DNA from: Acanthochromis polyacanthus
Taxonomy: Eukaryota > Chordata > Actinopteri > Pomacentridae
Reading direction: 5' to 3'
Assembly (NCBI RefSeq): GCF_021347895.1
Contig: NC_067136.1
Span: 2,191,970 to 2,255,969, forward strand
Length of the DNA stretch: 64,000 nt
Shown here: positions 21,049-30,410 of the stretch, piece after piece
Numbering within the stretch: position 1 is the first letter of the stretch
How the letters are laid out: every line of letters starts with the position of its first letter
The notes under the pieces: generated by a model
Databases searched by the model: none
Told to the model about the DNA's origin: nothing
Seen by the model: the letters and a program-made list of their open reading frames with translations, nothing else
Made by a program: the position numbers and the translations under genes

Positions 21049-22115
21049 ACTGTATTTACAGGATATCTTTCATTTGTTTTACTTTGAAGGTTGATGTTTT
21101 AGGTTGACATGTTAGAGCCAACTAATAAATATCAAACTGTCATGTGAGACATTTATTGTTTTGGAGTAGAGCAGAGTCAATTGTTCAGAAAACTGAACAA
21201 ATATCTTATTTATCCTGTTGCTGTGTTGATAAATTCATGGTAGGGCAGATTTACAGCTGATTTTATGCAACATACATGTGAAAATCTACACATTTAAACT
21301 GTGAAAACTTTCTCATGTGAAAATGTTGTAATGAACTGCAGAGACATCAGCGTATCCCTGTAAAGCTGGATTCATTTATAGAGCATGTTGTTGGATATTT
21401 CAGAGTGATGTGTGATGTATTAGGATTTAATATTGTAGCTTTGTAAGAAAATCTCTGAGGTCATGAGAGTTGTGAAGGAAAAATGACTCTTTCCCCTTTC
21501 TAAGGTCATAATGGCCTTTAGACAGACAGACACTGCAGGAGATCAGATATCGTCTATTGTGATGTGACTAAGCAGACCAGTTGTCTCCATATTGGTCTGT
21601 AATCTAAATCTGACCTTCTCCCAACTCCAATATAAAGCCAAAGATCAGAGAGAATCCTCAGAAGTGCTGCTGGCATTGCTTGCATGTACTGCTGCTCTGT
21701 TGGTGTCACTTCTCCTGATATCAGTAAACATTACTCACAACCTAAGTCATCTGAGTCTCCAGTGTGTCTCTCTGGATCTGCCTCCACATCACTGAACTTC
21801 AGCAACAAGAGTCCAGTGAATATTCTTCATTGTGTGGTTTTTAAATATCTACAGATCTGTAGCTGACTTGTATCTGTTCTTTGTGTTAAAACTGTTTTTG
21901 CAACTGTAATCATCATAACGATTTCTGTTCATTATACTGGTTTGGTTTTCAATAAAGTTTTCTGACAACAAAAATTATCACCAGTTGTATCCTTTAAAAT
22001 GTAAATGAGACTTTTCAGTTTAATCTGAATCTTTATTTAAATATCCAGTCATGCTTTAAACCCACAACTCTTTCTAAACCTGCTTCTGAACCAGCTGAGC
22101 TGCTACATGAACTCT
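20731..22115 (+). repeat. Segmental duplication, copy 1
   Basis: About 1.38 kb that aligns almost base for base with 49593-50975, covering the two lectin 3' exons, their intron, the 3' UTR and downstream sequence, with only scattered single-base differences by eye. Both copies break at the string TGCTACATGAACTCT. Copy 1 continues into unrelated sequence; copy 2 runs into an AT-rich foldback repeat. Confidence 0.9.
21631..21956 (+). other. Candidate small transcription unit, copy 1
   Basis: Within the duplicated block a TATA box (TATAAAG at 21631) is followed after 53 bp by an ATG opening a 60-codon frame (21684-21866, starting MYCCSVGVTSPDI) and then by AATAAA at 21951. The same arrangement is present at 50488-50813, where the peptide differs at two residues. 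It has no signal peptide and resembles no family I know. It may be a short noncoding unit or chance. Confidence 0.3.
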
Positions 22116-22340
22116 GACATGAAGGAAAATATTTACAATCAGATGTAATGAGTAATAAAAATAAATATAACAAAATATTCATGTGTGAAAATTAAAGTGT
22201 CGTTCACTTCACAGTTTACAATCTGGTTGAAATGAAGACTGAATGGTTAGAAACTTATTCTCTATGGAGTTATATTTGTGCCACAATCCTGAGCGCACAG
22301 TGTGAAATTTTGAGCACAGAAAACAATTTTGAGCAAAGAA

Positions 22341-22797
22341 AAACTTAATCTGAGCAAACAAAAATCTATTCTGCACTCAAAAAATATATTTTTATATTTG
22401 CAACTATCCACATACACACACAGTCTTAATGCTTTTCACTCGGTTTTTCACTCTGCTCTCCTGTGGATCTCTGCTCTACGTCCTTGCTACGTCTCTCTCG
22501 CTCTCGCTCAGCATCTCTCTCTGCACACGCTCAAATCTGCCTTCACGCTCGCTCAGCTCTGCACGGCGTTACAAATGTGCCACAATTCCAGCCAATCACA
22601 GACTTCTGATTCTATCCAATCGGGTCCCTGTTTCGGCCGCCTCTCGGAAGCGCTGTTAAAAACGATCGCTAAATCAACTGGAGTTCTGCTATATACGCTG
22701 GACTACGACAGATTTTCGGTGAGTATTGTTTTATTATTTAATTACATTAAATAAAGCACTATTTTGTTTAGTGTGTTAAAGTACAAGTGTAATGTTT
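22341..22797 (+). repeat. Left terminal inverted repeat of the 13.5-kb element
   Basis: It starts AAACTTAATCTGAGC and is matched by the reverse complement of 35352-35809. It contains a CTCTCGCTC-rich stretch, ATTCCAGCCAATCACAG (a CCAAT-like box), a TATATACGC string near 22693 and a GGTGAGT donor-like site near 22720. It may therefore act as promoter and untranslated first exon for the gene beside it. Confidence 0.9.
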
Positions 22798-23962
22798 AAA
22801 TCCACATTTCAGAGCCACTGGACCCTCGTTTAATTAGCCAAGATTAGCAAAGCTGTACCATGTCGGATCCTGAACGACAACACAACGGTGCACCACATCC
22901 ACATGTAAGTAGTTGGTTTTGCAAACATATTTTGTCATGTAAGCTTGCATGAAAGTCTGTGTGTCTGTTTCATTGATTTGTATATTTCTATTCGCTTGCT
23001 AAGGGACACTAGATTTGTTGGCTGCTAGCTCAATCAGTAGCTCTCACCGCAACAATTAATTCACAAACTTGACAAACATACAAACTGATGGAACAGATAC
23101 ACTATCTAAGAATAATGCTTTTGTTTTTACGTGTAATATTCAACTGTGATCTTCTCACAGCTCACTAAAATAGGATGTGTTGTTTGACCAAGTTACTCTG
23201 TGCAAGGCCCTCTGTCCCTTGTCCACATTGACACAAATCATAAACTCATAAGGTAAATAAGCTTGCTCAGACTAACTATTTCATTTAAAGAGGAATGTCA
23301 TTAAAAATACTTCAGTGAAGTTTATCTTGTTTGTTACTTGGGAATACATTATGGAGCCCCTAATTTAAACATGTCCCCCAAACATCTTTTAATAGAATAT
23401 TTGCATTCAAAAAAAGTTGTTGCAATTTAGAACAGTCTGCAATTAGCTGACACGACTCACACATGAGCAGCCTTACTGAAATAGTACTCCCCATCTTGAA
23501 CAGGTACAACATTGCAGTCTTTGGTGGAGTGGATGGCTACTCAAGGAAGGTCATTTTTTACTCTTAAATTTATATGACTGTATGTGTGAAGTTTTGCAGC
23601 TATAAATCAGAGTAATTTGATCCTTATGTATATATCAGAAACTTGGACATGGCTGACTTAGCTTTATGAACAGCCGTTTAAAACTGTAGGTACTTTGATC
23701 ATAATCTTCAACCAAAGGGTACAGATCATTGGTGATGGCTTTGGAATAAGAAACACAGCCAAGTACACAGAGATCAGTATGCCAGCCTTTCAACTTGGTT
23801 TTGAGTATTTGTTTTAGCTAGTGGCTTTCAGTATGAAATTAATGATAATTATAACGTAATCAAACATTTAATATCTCATCTGGATACATTTTTACATACA
23901 AGTAATCTGAAGAGCAACATTGTCTTTTTGTTTTTTTTTTTTGTTTTTTTTTTGTTTTTTTT

Positions 23963-24520
23963 TATCAACAGGTAAGTGAGCTCCAACTGGACAACGCGGA
24001 ACTACGTTCTAACTTTTCCGCAGTTACAACCGAGCTGGAAACGATTAAAAGGGAGAATAAAGCGCTTAAAGAAACTGTACTGGATGTCCAGTCCCGTAGT
24101 ATGCGGGACAATTTAATATTTTCAGGAATCTCTGAAAGCACCACAGATAATCCGGAGACAGAAATTAGGAAATTTATGACAACGGCTTTAAAAATTCCCC
24201 AGGAAACGGTGAATAATATTTCCTTTCACCGCGTTCACAGGCTCGGAGCCCGTAGAGCCAATAAATCCCGTCCTATTATCGCTAAATTCGAACATTTTAA
24301 ACAGAAAGAATTAGTTAAAAGTAAAGGACGGGAGCTTAAAGGGACCTCTTTCGGAATGAACGATCAATTCCCGAGAGAGATAAACGAGCGGCGGAAGGTA
24401 TTGTTTCCCATACTGAAGCAGAACAGACAGAAGGGGAAACGGTCTACCTTGGTTGTAGATAAACTTTATATCGACGGCCAACTGTACCGGGACCCCAATA
24501 CCACTCCCTGGCTGTTCTGA
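23963..24520 (+). CDS. L1 ORF1 protein, N-terminally truncated
   Basis: Reading in frame from the insertion junction, the peptide begins VSELQLDNAELRSNF and ELETIKRENKALKETV, a leucine-heptad coiled coil. It then gives the RRM-like block DNLIFSGISES...ETEIRKFMTT, FHRVHRLGAR, RPIIAKFEHF and the C-terminal domain with NDQFPREINERRKVLFPILKQ and LYIDGQLYRDP. It stops at 24520. The family role is RNA binding and chaperoning. The natural N-terminus was lost when reverse transcription stopped early, so no native ATG remains before 24101. Confidence 0.85.
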   Translation, partial: YQQVSELQLDNAELRSNFSAVTTELETIKRENKALKETVLDVQSRSMRDNLIFSGISESTTDNPETEIRKFMTTALKIPQETVNNISFHRVHRLGARRANKSRPIIAKFEHFKQKELVKSKGRELKGTSFGMNDQFPREINERRKVLFPILKQNRQKGKRSTLVVDKLYIDGQLYRDPNTTPWLF

Positions 24521-24979
24521 TCAGCATGGTGAAACGAAAGAGCTTTGTTTATTTACAATAAAATAATGTATATATTGTGTGTATATATATGAAGGTATGT
24601 ATATATGTATATGTATTTAATGGCTACTTATAATAATGGCTCACTGTTTTATGTTTGACCCCCTTCTGTTCACCTTTTTGTCTACCTCCCCTCCCTCTAC
24701 TTCCCCTAACCACCTAAACTCACACCTCCCCTCTCCCCCCACACAAACTCCCTATGTAAATCTTTTGTTTGTTATATATGTCGAGGCACCAGTGTTCTTT
24801 GTTTTTTTGTGCTCACGTTTGACATGTTTTATAGTCTTGTTATCCACACCCATCATAGATCTAAACCCTGCTATACACCCATCCAACGTTATCAGCAGAC
24901 TGAGTTTATTTCATAACATGCCAATACCAGTAATCTGCTCACATAGCTATACATCCAAGGCTGAACTTACACTGTCTAT

Positions 24980-27900
24980 ATGCATAAACTAACTCTGGTC
25001 TCCTGGAATGTGTGTGGCACTCGCTCACAGGCAAAAAGAATAAAAATCTTAGACCATTTTTCAAAATTAAAAGCAGACATTTGTCTCCTACAAGAAACCC
25101 ATCTACAAAAATCTGAAGAAAAATTACTTACTGGCTTAAATTTCAATCAGGTTTATTCTGCCTCTTATAACAGTAGACAAAGAGGAGTCTCTATACTTAT
25201 TCATAAGAGGCTACTTTTTACTTTAAATGACATAATAGTTGACTCAGAAGGCAGATACATTATTATCCAGGCAACTATATTTAATAAAGAATATACGATT
25301 GGGAATTTGTACGCCCCTAATAATGATGATCCGGCCTTTTTTCATTCATTTTTCTCTCAACTATCTGATTTAACAGCAAATTCAACTGTTATCATTGGAG
25401 GAGACTTCAACACAGTCCTAAATCCATCAGTAGATCGCTCCAATAACACAACACGTACAAGGCAGTCTCAATCTGCTAAAGTAATAGAGGAATATATGGA
25501 TGATTTTGGCCTTGGCGACAGCTGGAGACTAAAAAATCCAACCAAGAAGGAATTCACCTTCCATTCCTCGGTGCATCGATCATTTTCAAGAATTGATTTT
25601 TTTCTTACAAATAATTCTATTACCGAGAAAGCTTCTACAAGAATACACCCCATTATTATCAGTGACCATGCACCAGTCTCCCTCTCCTTACAAACTGACC
25701 TCACCTTTAAACCACCTCCGACATGGCGTTTTAACATCTCACTGTTAAAAGATGAAGAGTTCGATAAGATCATAAGGAGAGAGTGGGCAGACTATTTGGA
25801 AATGAATGACTCCCCAAACTCATCTCCATCTTTACTCTGGGAAGCAGGGAAAGCAGTACTTAGAGGTAAAATTATTTCATATTCATCGTATAAAAAGAAA
25901 CAAGACCAAAAATTAGAAAGAGATCTGGAAGATAAAATTAAACAACTAACTGATGAATATACAACAAACCCCAATAATCAGATATGGACTGAATTACAAA
26001 ATACAAAAATACAGCTAGATGAGATGTTATCCAAAAGGACCGAGTTCATAATACAACAACTGAGATACAACAACTTTGAGCATAATAACAAATCAGGTAA
26101 ATTTCTTGCAAACCAACTCCAACGCAATCGGGAAAAATCTCTTATAACAGCGATAAAAGGGACAACTGGTGAGTATACGCAATCACCAGAAGAAATTAAT
26201 CATATTTTCTACAATTATTATTGGAATCTGTATTCAGAAAATAACAAACCCAACCCTGAGCATATTGAGGCATTTCTCACTAGTTTAAATATGCCTCAGT
26301 TATCTACTGAACATAAAAATATCCTAGATGCTCCACTGTCCATAAATGAGCTGTCCAGTGCTCTAGACAGTATGCCTAATGGTAAGGCACCAGGTCCAGA
26401 CGGTTTTCCGGCCGAATTTCTGAAGCACTTCTGGTCAACGCTGGCTCCACTGTTTTTTAGATTAGTAACAGAAATTAAAACCAGTGGTCACATACGGCCT
26501 CATATGAACACAGCAGCAATTAAACTTTTATTAAAACCAGATAAAGACCCGACCCTTCCGTCAAGTTATCGCCCGATATCACTAATTAACACCGACATTA
26601 AAATTATTGCAAAGGCCTTGGCATCTAGACTGGAGACAGTAATTTCAACAATTATACATAATGATCAAACCGGCTTTATTAAAGGTCGACATTCTACCAA
26701 CAACGTAAGAAGGCTCTTAAATTTGATTAACATGTCACAGCGGCAGGACAAAAAGGCAGTTATTATATCGTTGGATGCAGAAAAAGCCTTTGACAAAGTT
26801 AACTGGTCCTTCCTCTTTGCTGTTTTAAATAAGCTTGGCTTTGGAGAGTCATTTATTCACTGGGTATCAGCACTATATGATTCTCCCAAAGCTACTGTCA
26901 CCACTAATGGAATCGCCTCAAAGACTTTCACTTTACAGAGAGGCACCAGACAGGGCTGTCCACTCTCTCCTTTGTTATTTGCGATATTCATTGAGCCGTT
27001 GGCAACAGCTGTGCGCCAGGATGTCAGGATCCAAGGAATCCGCTCTGGGGCAACAGAACACAAAATTAATTTATACGCAGATGATATATTACTTTATTTA
27101 GAAGAACCGGCTATTTCATTAAGGGAAGTATTTAATTTAATAACTACATTTTCAGAGTTATCAGATTATTCCATAAATTGGACAAAATCAACATTACTTC
27201 CGATCACAGAAAATTCATGGAGTCCTGCAGACCAAGACCCTCACTACTCTTTCCCTACAGGCAACTTAAAATACTTAGGCATAAAAATTTCACCTAAATT
27301 ATCTGAATTACCTCACTTAAATTTTTCCCCATTACTGGATAACATCACCAATGACCTACAGCGCTGGAACAATCTCCCTATGTCTCTTATGGGACGAATA
27401 GCTACTATCAAAATGAAAATCCTACCAAAAATAAATTACTTCTTTGCAATGATTCCATTCAAACCAACGTCCAACTGGTTCCAGTCGCTGGACTCGGCTA
27501 TCACAAAATTTTACTGGAATAATAAAAAAGCAAAAATCAGTCTATCTACTCTTCAGAAAAGTAAAGCCGAAGGAGGTCTAGAAGCACCAAATTTTATGCA
27601 TTATTATTTAGCTAACCAGCTACAATATCTTATTCTATGGACACAACCTACCATAGATGCCAACTGTTGGTTAGAATTAGAACAGAAGGATTGCAATAGC
27701 ATCAGACTTTCAGACATACTCTTTATTACAACATCCATCAAACGACATAACTGTTTTAAAAACCCAATGATTTCCTCCACCTTGACCGCTTGGTGGAAGG
27801 CATTAGAAATTGCAAACTCTAAATTGGAGCCCTGTAAGTTTTCTCCCATTTGGTACAACCCTGATTTTCAAGTTAACAATCAGCCGCTCCATTTAGCTGT

Positions 27901-28699
27901 TTGGGAGCAGAATGGAATCAGACATCTCCACCACCTCTTTTCAGATAATACGTTCATGTCATATACAAACTTGCTTCAAAAATACAAAATAAAAAACGGG
28001 AATTTTTTACATTATCTTCAAGTTAAAAATATTATTAAGAAACGAATCCCAACACTTCAAAGCACGCTCCAGCCATTAGCTGAAGCAATCATAAAGCTCT
28101 CTCCGACAACAACTAAAAACCTCTCTAAAATATATAAGTTACTCTTAAGCACTGATACAATACATTTACCCATCTCTAAATGGGAGTCAGACCTATCTAT
28201 ATCTCCGGAACCAGACTTCTGGACTCAAATTTGCGATAATGCATTTAAAATGACAAAACACACAAACTTACAACTCATCCAATACAAAATCCTCCATAGA
28301 ACACATATTACTCAATATATGATGAACAAAATGGGATTCTCCGACTCCGACATCTGTCTCCAGTGCTCCCAGAACACTGCTGATACTTATTTTCATGCTC
28401 TATGGCTGTGCACCCCCGTAAAAAATTTCTGGACCAACATCTCAGAAAAACTTTCCGCTATCTTAAACTGCAGGATTCCTCTATCTCCAAGTCTGTGTTT
28501 ACTTGGCGACTTAACAACAACGGACCTACCACGCAAACAATCTCAATGTTTACTTGTAGCCCTCGCCATTGCCAAAAAAACAATCCTTGTTAACTGGAAA
28601 AATAGGGTGGGGGGTTGGGGATTGGGGTGGGGGGGGTGTATGGGGGGGCACTGGGCGCGCGCGCACCTTCCTCCGCCTGGCTGGGTGGGGCCCCGTTGA
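24980..28699 (+). CDS. L1 ORF2: endonuclease, reverse transcriptase, Cys-rich end (open)
   Basis: A 1239-codon frame without interruption, ATG at 24980. Endonuclease (about 1-230): LVSWNVCGTRS, LLQETHLQ, GGDFNTVLN, SRIDFFLTN and ISDHAPVSL. Reverse transcriptase (about 440-780): GKAPGPDGFPAEFLKHF, HNDQTGFIKGR, SLDAEKAFDKVNW, RGTRQGCPLSP and the catalytic YADD at residues 699-702. The C-terminus has a CX2CX9HX4C cluster (C1126, C1129, H1139, C1144) typical of L1 ORF2. The usual end (ILVNWKNR) is followed by about 25 Gly/Trp-rich residues read from the G-rich start of the 3' UTR, so the original stop was probably lost or lies further back. All key motifs are intact; it could supply activity in trans if transcribed. 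Confidence 0.93.
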   Translation: MHKLTLVSWNVCGTRSQAKRIKILDHFSKLKADICLLQETHLQKSEEKLLTGLNFNQVYSASYNSRQRGVSILIHKRLLFTLNDIIVDSEGRYIIIQATIFNKEYTIGNLYAPNNDDPAFFHSFFSQLSDLTANSTVIIGGDFNTVLNPSVDRSNNTTRTRQSQSAKVIEEYMDDFGLGDSWRLKNPTKKEFTFHSSVHRSFSRIDFFLTNNSITEKASTRIHPIIISDHAPVSLSLQTDLTFKPPPTWRFNISLLKDEEFDKIIRREWADYLEMNDSPNSSPSLLWEAGKAVLRGKIISYSSYKKKQDQKLERDLEDKIKQLTDEYTTNPNNQIWTELQNTKIQLDEMLSKRTEFIIQQLRYNNFEHNNKSGKFLANQLQRNREKSLITAIKGTTGEYTQSPEEINHIFYNYYWNLYSENNKPNPEHIEAFLTSLNMPQLSTEHKNILDAPLSINELSSALDSMPNGKAPGPDGFPAEFLKHFWSTLAPLFFRLVTEIKTSGHIRPHMNTAAIKLLLKPDKDPTLPSSYRPISLINTDIKIIAKALASRLETVISTIIHNDQTGFIKGRHSTNNVRRLLNLINMSQRQDKKAVIISLDAEKAFDKVNWSFLFAVLNKLGFGESFIHWVSALYDSPKATVTTNGIASKTFTLQRGTRQGCPLSPLLFAIFIEPLATAVRQDVRIQGIRSGATEHKINLYADDILLYLEEPAISLREVFNLITTFSELSDYSINWTKSTLLPITENSWSPADQDPHYSFPTGNLKYLGIKISPKLSELPHLNFSPLLDNITNDLQRWNNLPMSLMGRIATIKMKILPKINYFFAMIPFKPTSNWFQSLDSAITKFYWNNKKAKISLSTLQKSKAEGGLEAPNFMHYYLANQLQYLILWTQPTIDANCWLELEQKDCNSIRLSDILFITTSIKRHNCFKNPMISSTLTAWWKALEIANSKLEPCKFSPIWYNPDFQVNNQPLHLAVWEQNGIRHLHHLFSDNTFMSYTNLLQKYKIKNGNFLHYLQVKNIIKKRIPTLQSTLQPLAEAIIKLSPTTTKNLSKIYKLLLSTDTIHLPISKWESDLSISPEPDFWTQICDNAFKMTKHTNLQLIQYKILHRTHITQYMMNKMGFSDSDICLQCSQNTADTYFHALWLCTPVKNFWTNISEKLSAILNCRIPLSPSLCLLGDLTTTDLPRKQSQCLLVALAIAKKTILVNWKNRVGGWGLGWGGCMGGHWARAHLPPPGWVGPR

Positions 28700-30410
28700 T
28701 CGCTCCTCTTAAATCACTTCACAAGCTTCGCACAATACAACTTGTAAATATACACATAGGGCACACAACATATCCCTCGGGGGGGGGTGGAGAGGTCATA
28801 TTCCTACTCCACAATTCCCCTCCAATTTTAATGCACCACACTACCTGGGGGTGGGTGGTTATGGGGTGGGACGTCATTAGACGGGATGGGCCCCAGTGCA
28901 GTGTTGTGCTGTGGCCCCCCGTCTATGCCCCCACCCTGACACTTCTTCCCCCAATTTTAACGCACCACATACACATTCACATTTTGGGCTTGCGGTGAGG
29001 CTGAGTGGGGGTTTCGTTACCCTGTGCTCTGCCTCACCGACCCCCCAATCCTAAGACACCACACATACTTGTATATACACTTGGGTGGGTCACATTCACG
29101 GTGCAGGGCGAGTATTCACCAGTTGGGGAACTGGTGAACTCAGTAACAGGGCAACTCACAATAGTTTTACTGGCGTGATCTCCGGGGCTTCTCCCTGCCG
29201 GGCCCGAGGGCCTGGGTTGTTGCGCCTCCCCTGGTGCTCCTTCCTCTCCCTCCCTCCTCCCCTCCCTCCCTCCCTCCCTCCCTCAGGGTCACGTCTCTCT
29301 GGGCGGCCGGAGGTGGGCTGGGCTCGTCTGCCCTTTCGGTGCCGTTGCCCGGTCCCTTGGTGCTGTTTTCCGGTGAGCGGGTGGCCTCCCGGATTTGGGT
29401 GTGGGAGGGGTGGCGTGGGTGGTGTGGGTGGTGTGGTTGGATGGGGTGGGGTGGGGTGGCTGGGCGAGGGGTGGGGGGGTGGCTTGGTGGGGGGGCGGGG
29501 GGGTGTTGGGGGTGGGTTGTGGGTGGGCGGCATGGTGGGGGAGGGGGGGTGGCGTGGGTGGGTGGCGGGGGGGTGGGACGGTGGAGGGGGCGGGGGTTTG
29601 GGGTCTGGGGGGCGGGGGGGTCGGGTTGTGGGGGGGGACGGGGGGGAGGGCGGGTGGTCGTGGGGGAAGTGGGGCTGTGGGCCGGTGGGGCGCCGTGGGG
29701 GTCCGCTATGGCCCGTTCTGCTGCCCGGGCCTTGGGGCTCTGGCTGTGTCGGGGGGGGGTCGCTCCGGGCTCCTGGGCTGGGTCTCCGCTTGGTGGCTCC
29801 TGCGGGGGGGCTGGGTGGACCTCCTTGGGCTGGAGGGGACAGCTCCCTCCTTTTGGTGGAGGTTTTCATGCATGTCAGACCCACCACACCGGCACCTACC
29901 AAAACTCAATAGTGTGTGTTCCTCCGGTTGCTGAGTCAGTGGAGGTTGCTGGGTTAGTGTCTGTGGATCTCACTCTGCTCTATCTATCCTTCTTGTGGCC
30001 TCCTGACATCTTCATGATTGATCCGTTGGGACTTTGTCGTATTAGGTGTTTGTGAAGGGTTTTAGATTTGTAAATGGTTTTAAGGTGTGAATTAAAGAGT
30101 ACAAACAAATAAAATGCACCTTTTCTCTTAGAACACTGTCTATGCCTCACCTTTCTGTCTGTCCTGTGTTTGTTTTATGTTTCACTTGGGTGTGCACAGC
30201 CCTCAATGGCATAATGTAGAAAACAGCTTGAAATAAACATGGTAGGTTAATTTGCCATGAGGGCCGGTGATGGTCACAGTCACAAAGAAGAAAAAAAATT
30301 GCACATGAAGCTTAAGCAGTGGCACCATGAGTGGTTGGTGTCATTTTTTGAGCGGACTTGCAGACAAAAAAAAAAAAAGAAAAGAAAAAAAAAAAAACAA
30401 AAAAAAAAAA
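28700..30410 (+). other. L1 3' UTR and poly(A) tail
   Basis: A long 3' UTR with no credible gene. Open frames here (for example across 29085-30055) come from G-rich composition. It contains the G-rich tract listed next, AAATAAA-like signals near 30108 and 30228, and an impure A tail at 30366-30410. Confidence 0.75.
29395..29765 (+). repeat. G-rich, potential G-quadruplex tract in the L1 3' UTR
   Basis: About 370 bp dominated by GGGTGGG, GGGGGGG and GGTGTGG strings, with many runs of three or more G within short spacing on the LINE sense strand. A shorter tract of the same kind sits at 28604-28650. G-rich tracts in L1 3' UTRs are known in mammals; here the tract is unusually long. Confidence 0.85.

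Larger units (their letters stand above)
23932..30410 (+). mobile_element. L1-clade LINE inserted in the integrase intron
   Basis: It is flanked by a perfect 15-bp target duplication ACATTGTCTTTTTGT (23917-23931 and 30411-30425) and ends in a poly(A) tail (about 30366-30410). It is 5'-truncated inside ORF1, with ORF2 whole. The left junction carries about 32 bp of T-rich sequence before LINE sequence starts. The clean target duplication and open ORF2 point to a recent insertion. It inserted into an element already in place, so it is younger than the 13.5-kb element. Confidence 0.92.

Noticed and set aside
22429..22659. Ser-rich 76-codon frame repeated at 35490-35687 on the other strand
   Set aside because: Lies in the terminal inverted repeat; its conservation is explained by the repeat, not by coding.
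29085..30055. Overlapping 180-275-codon frames on both strands rich in Gly, Trp or Pro
   Set aside because: They are products of the G-rich L1 3' UTR composition; no domain, and both strands are open at once.
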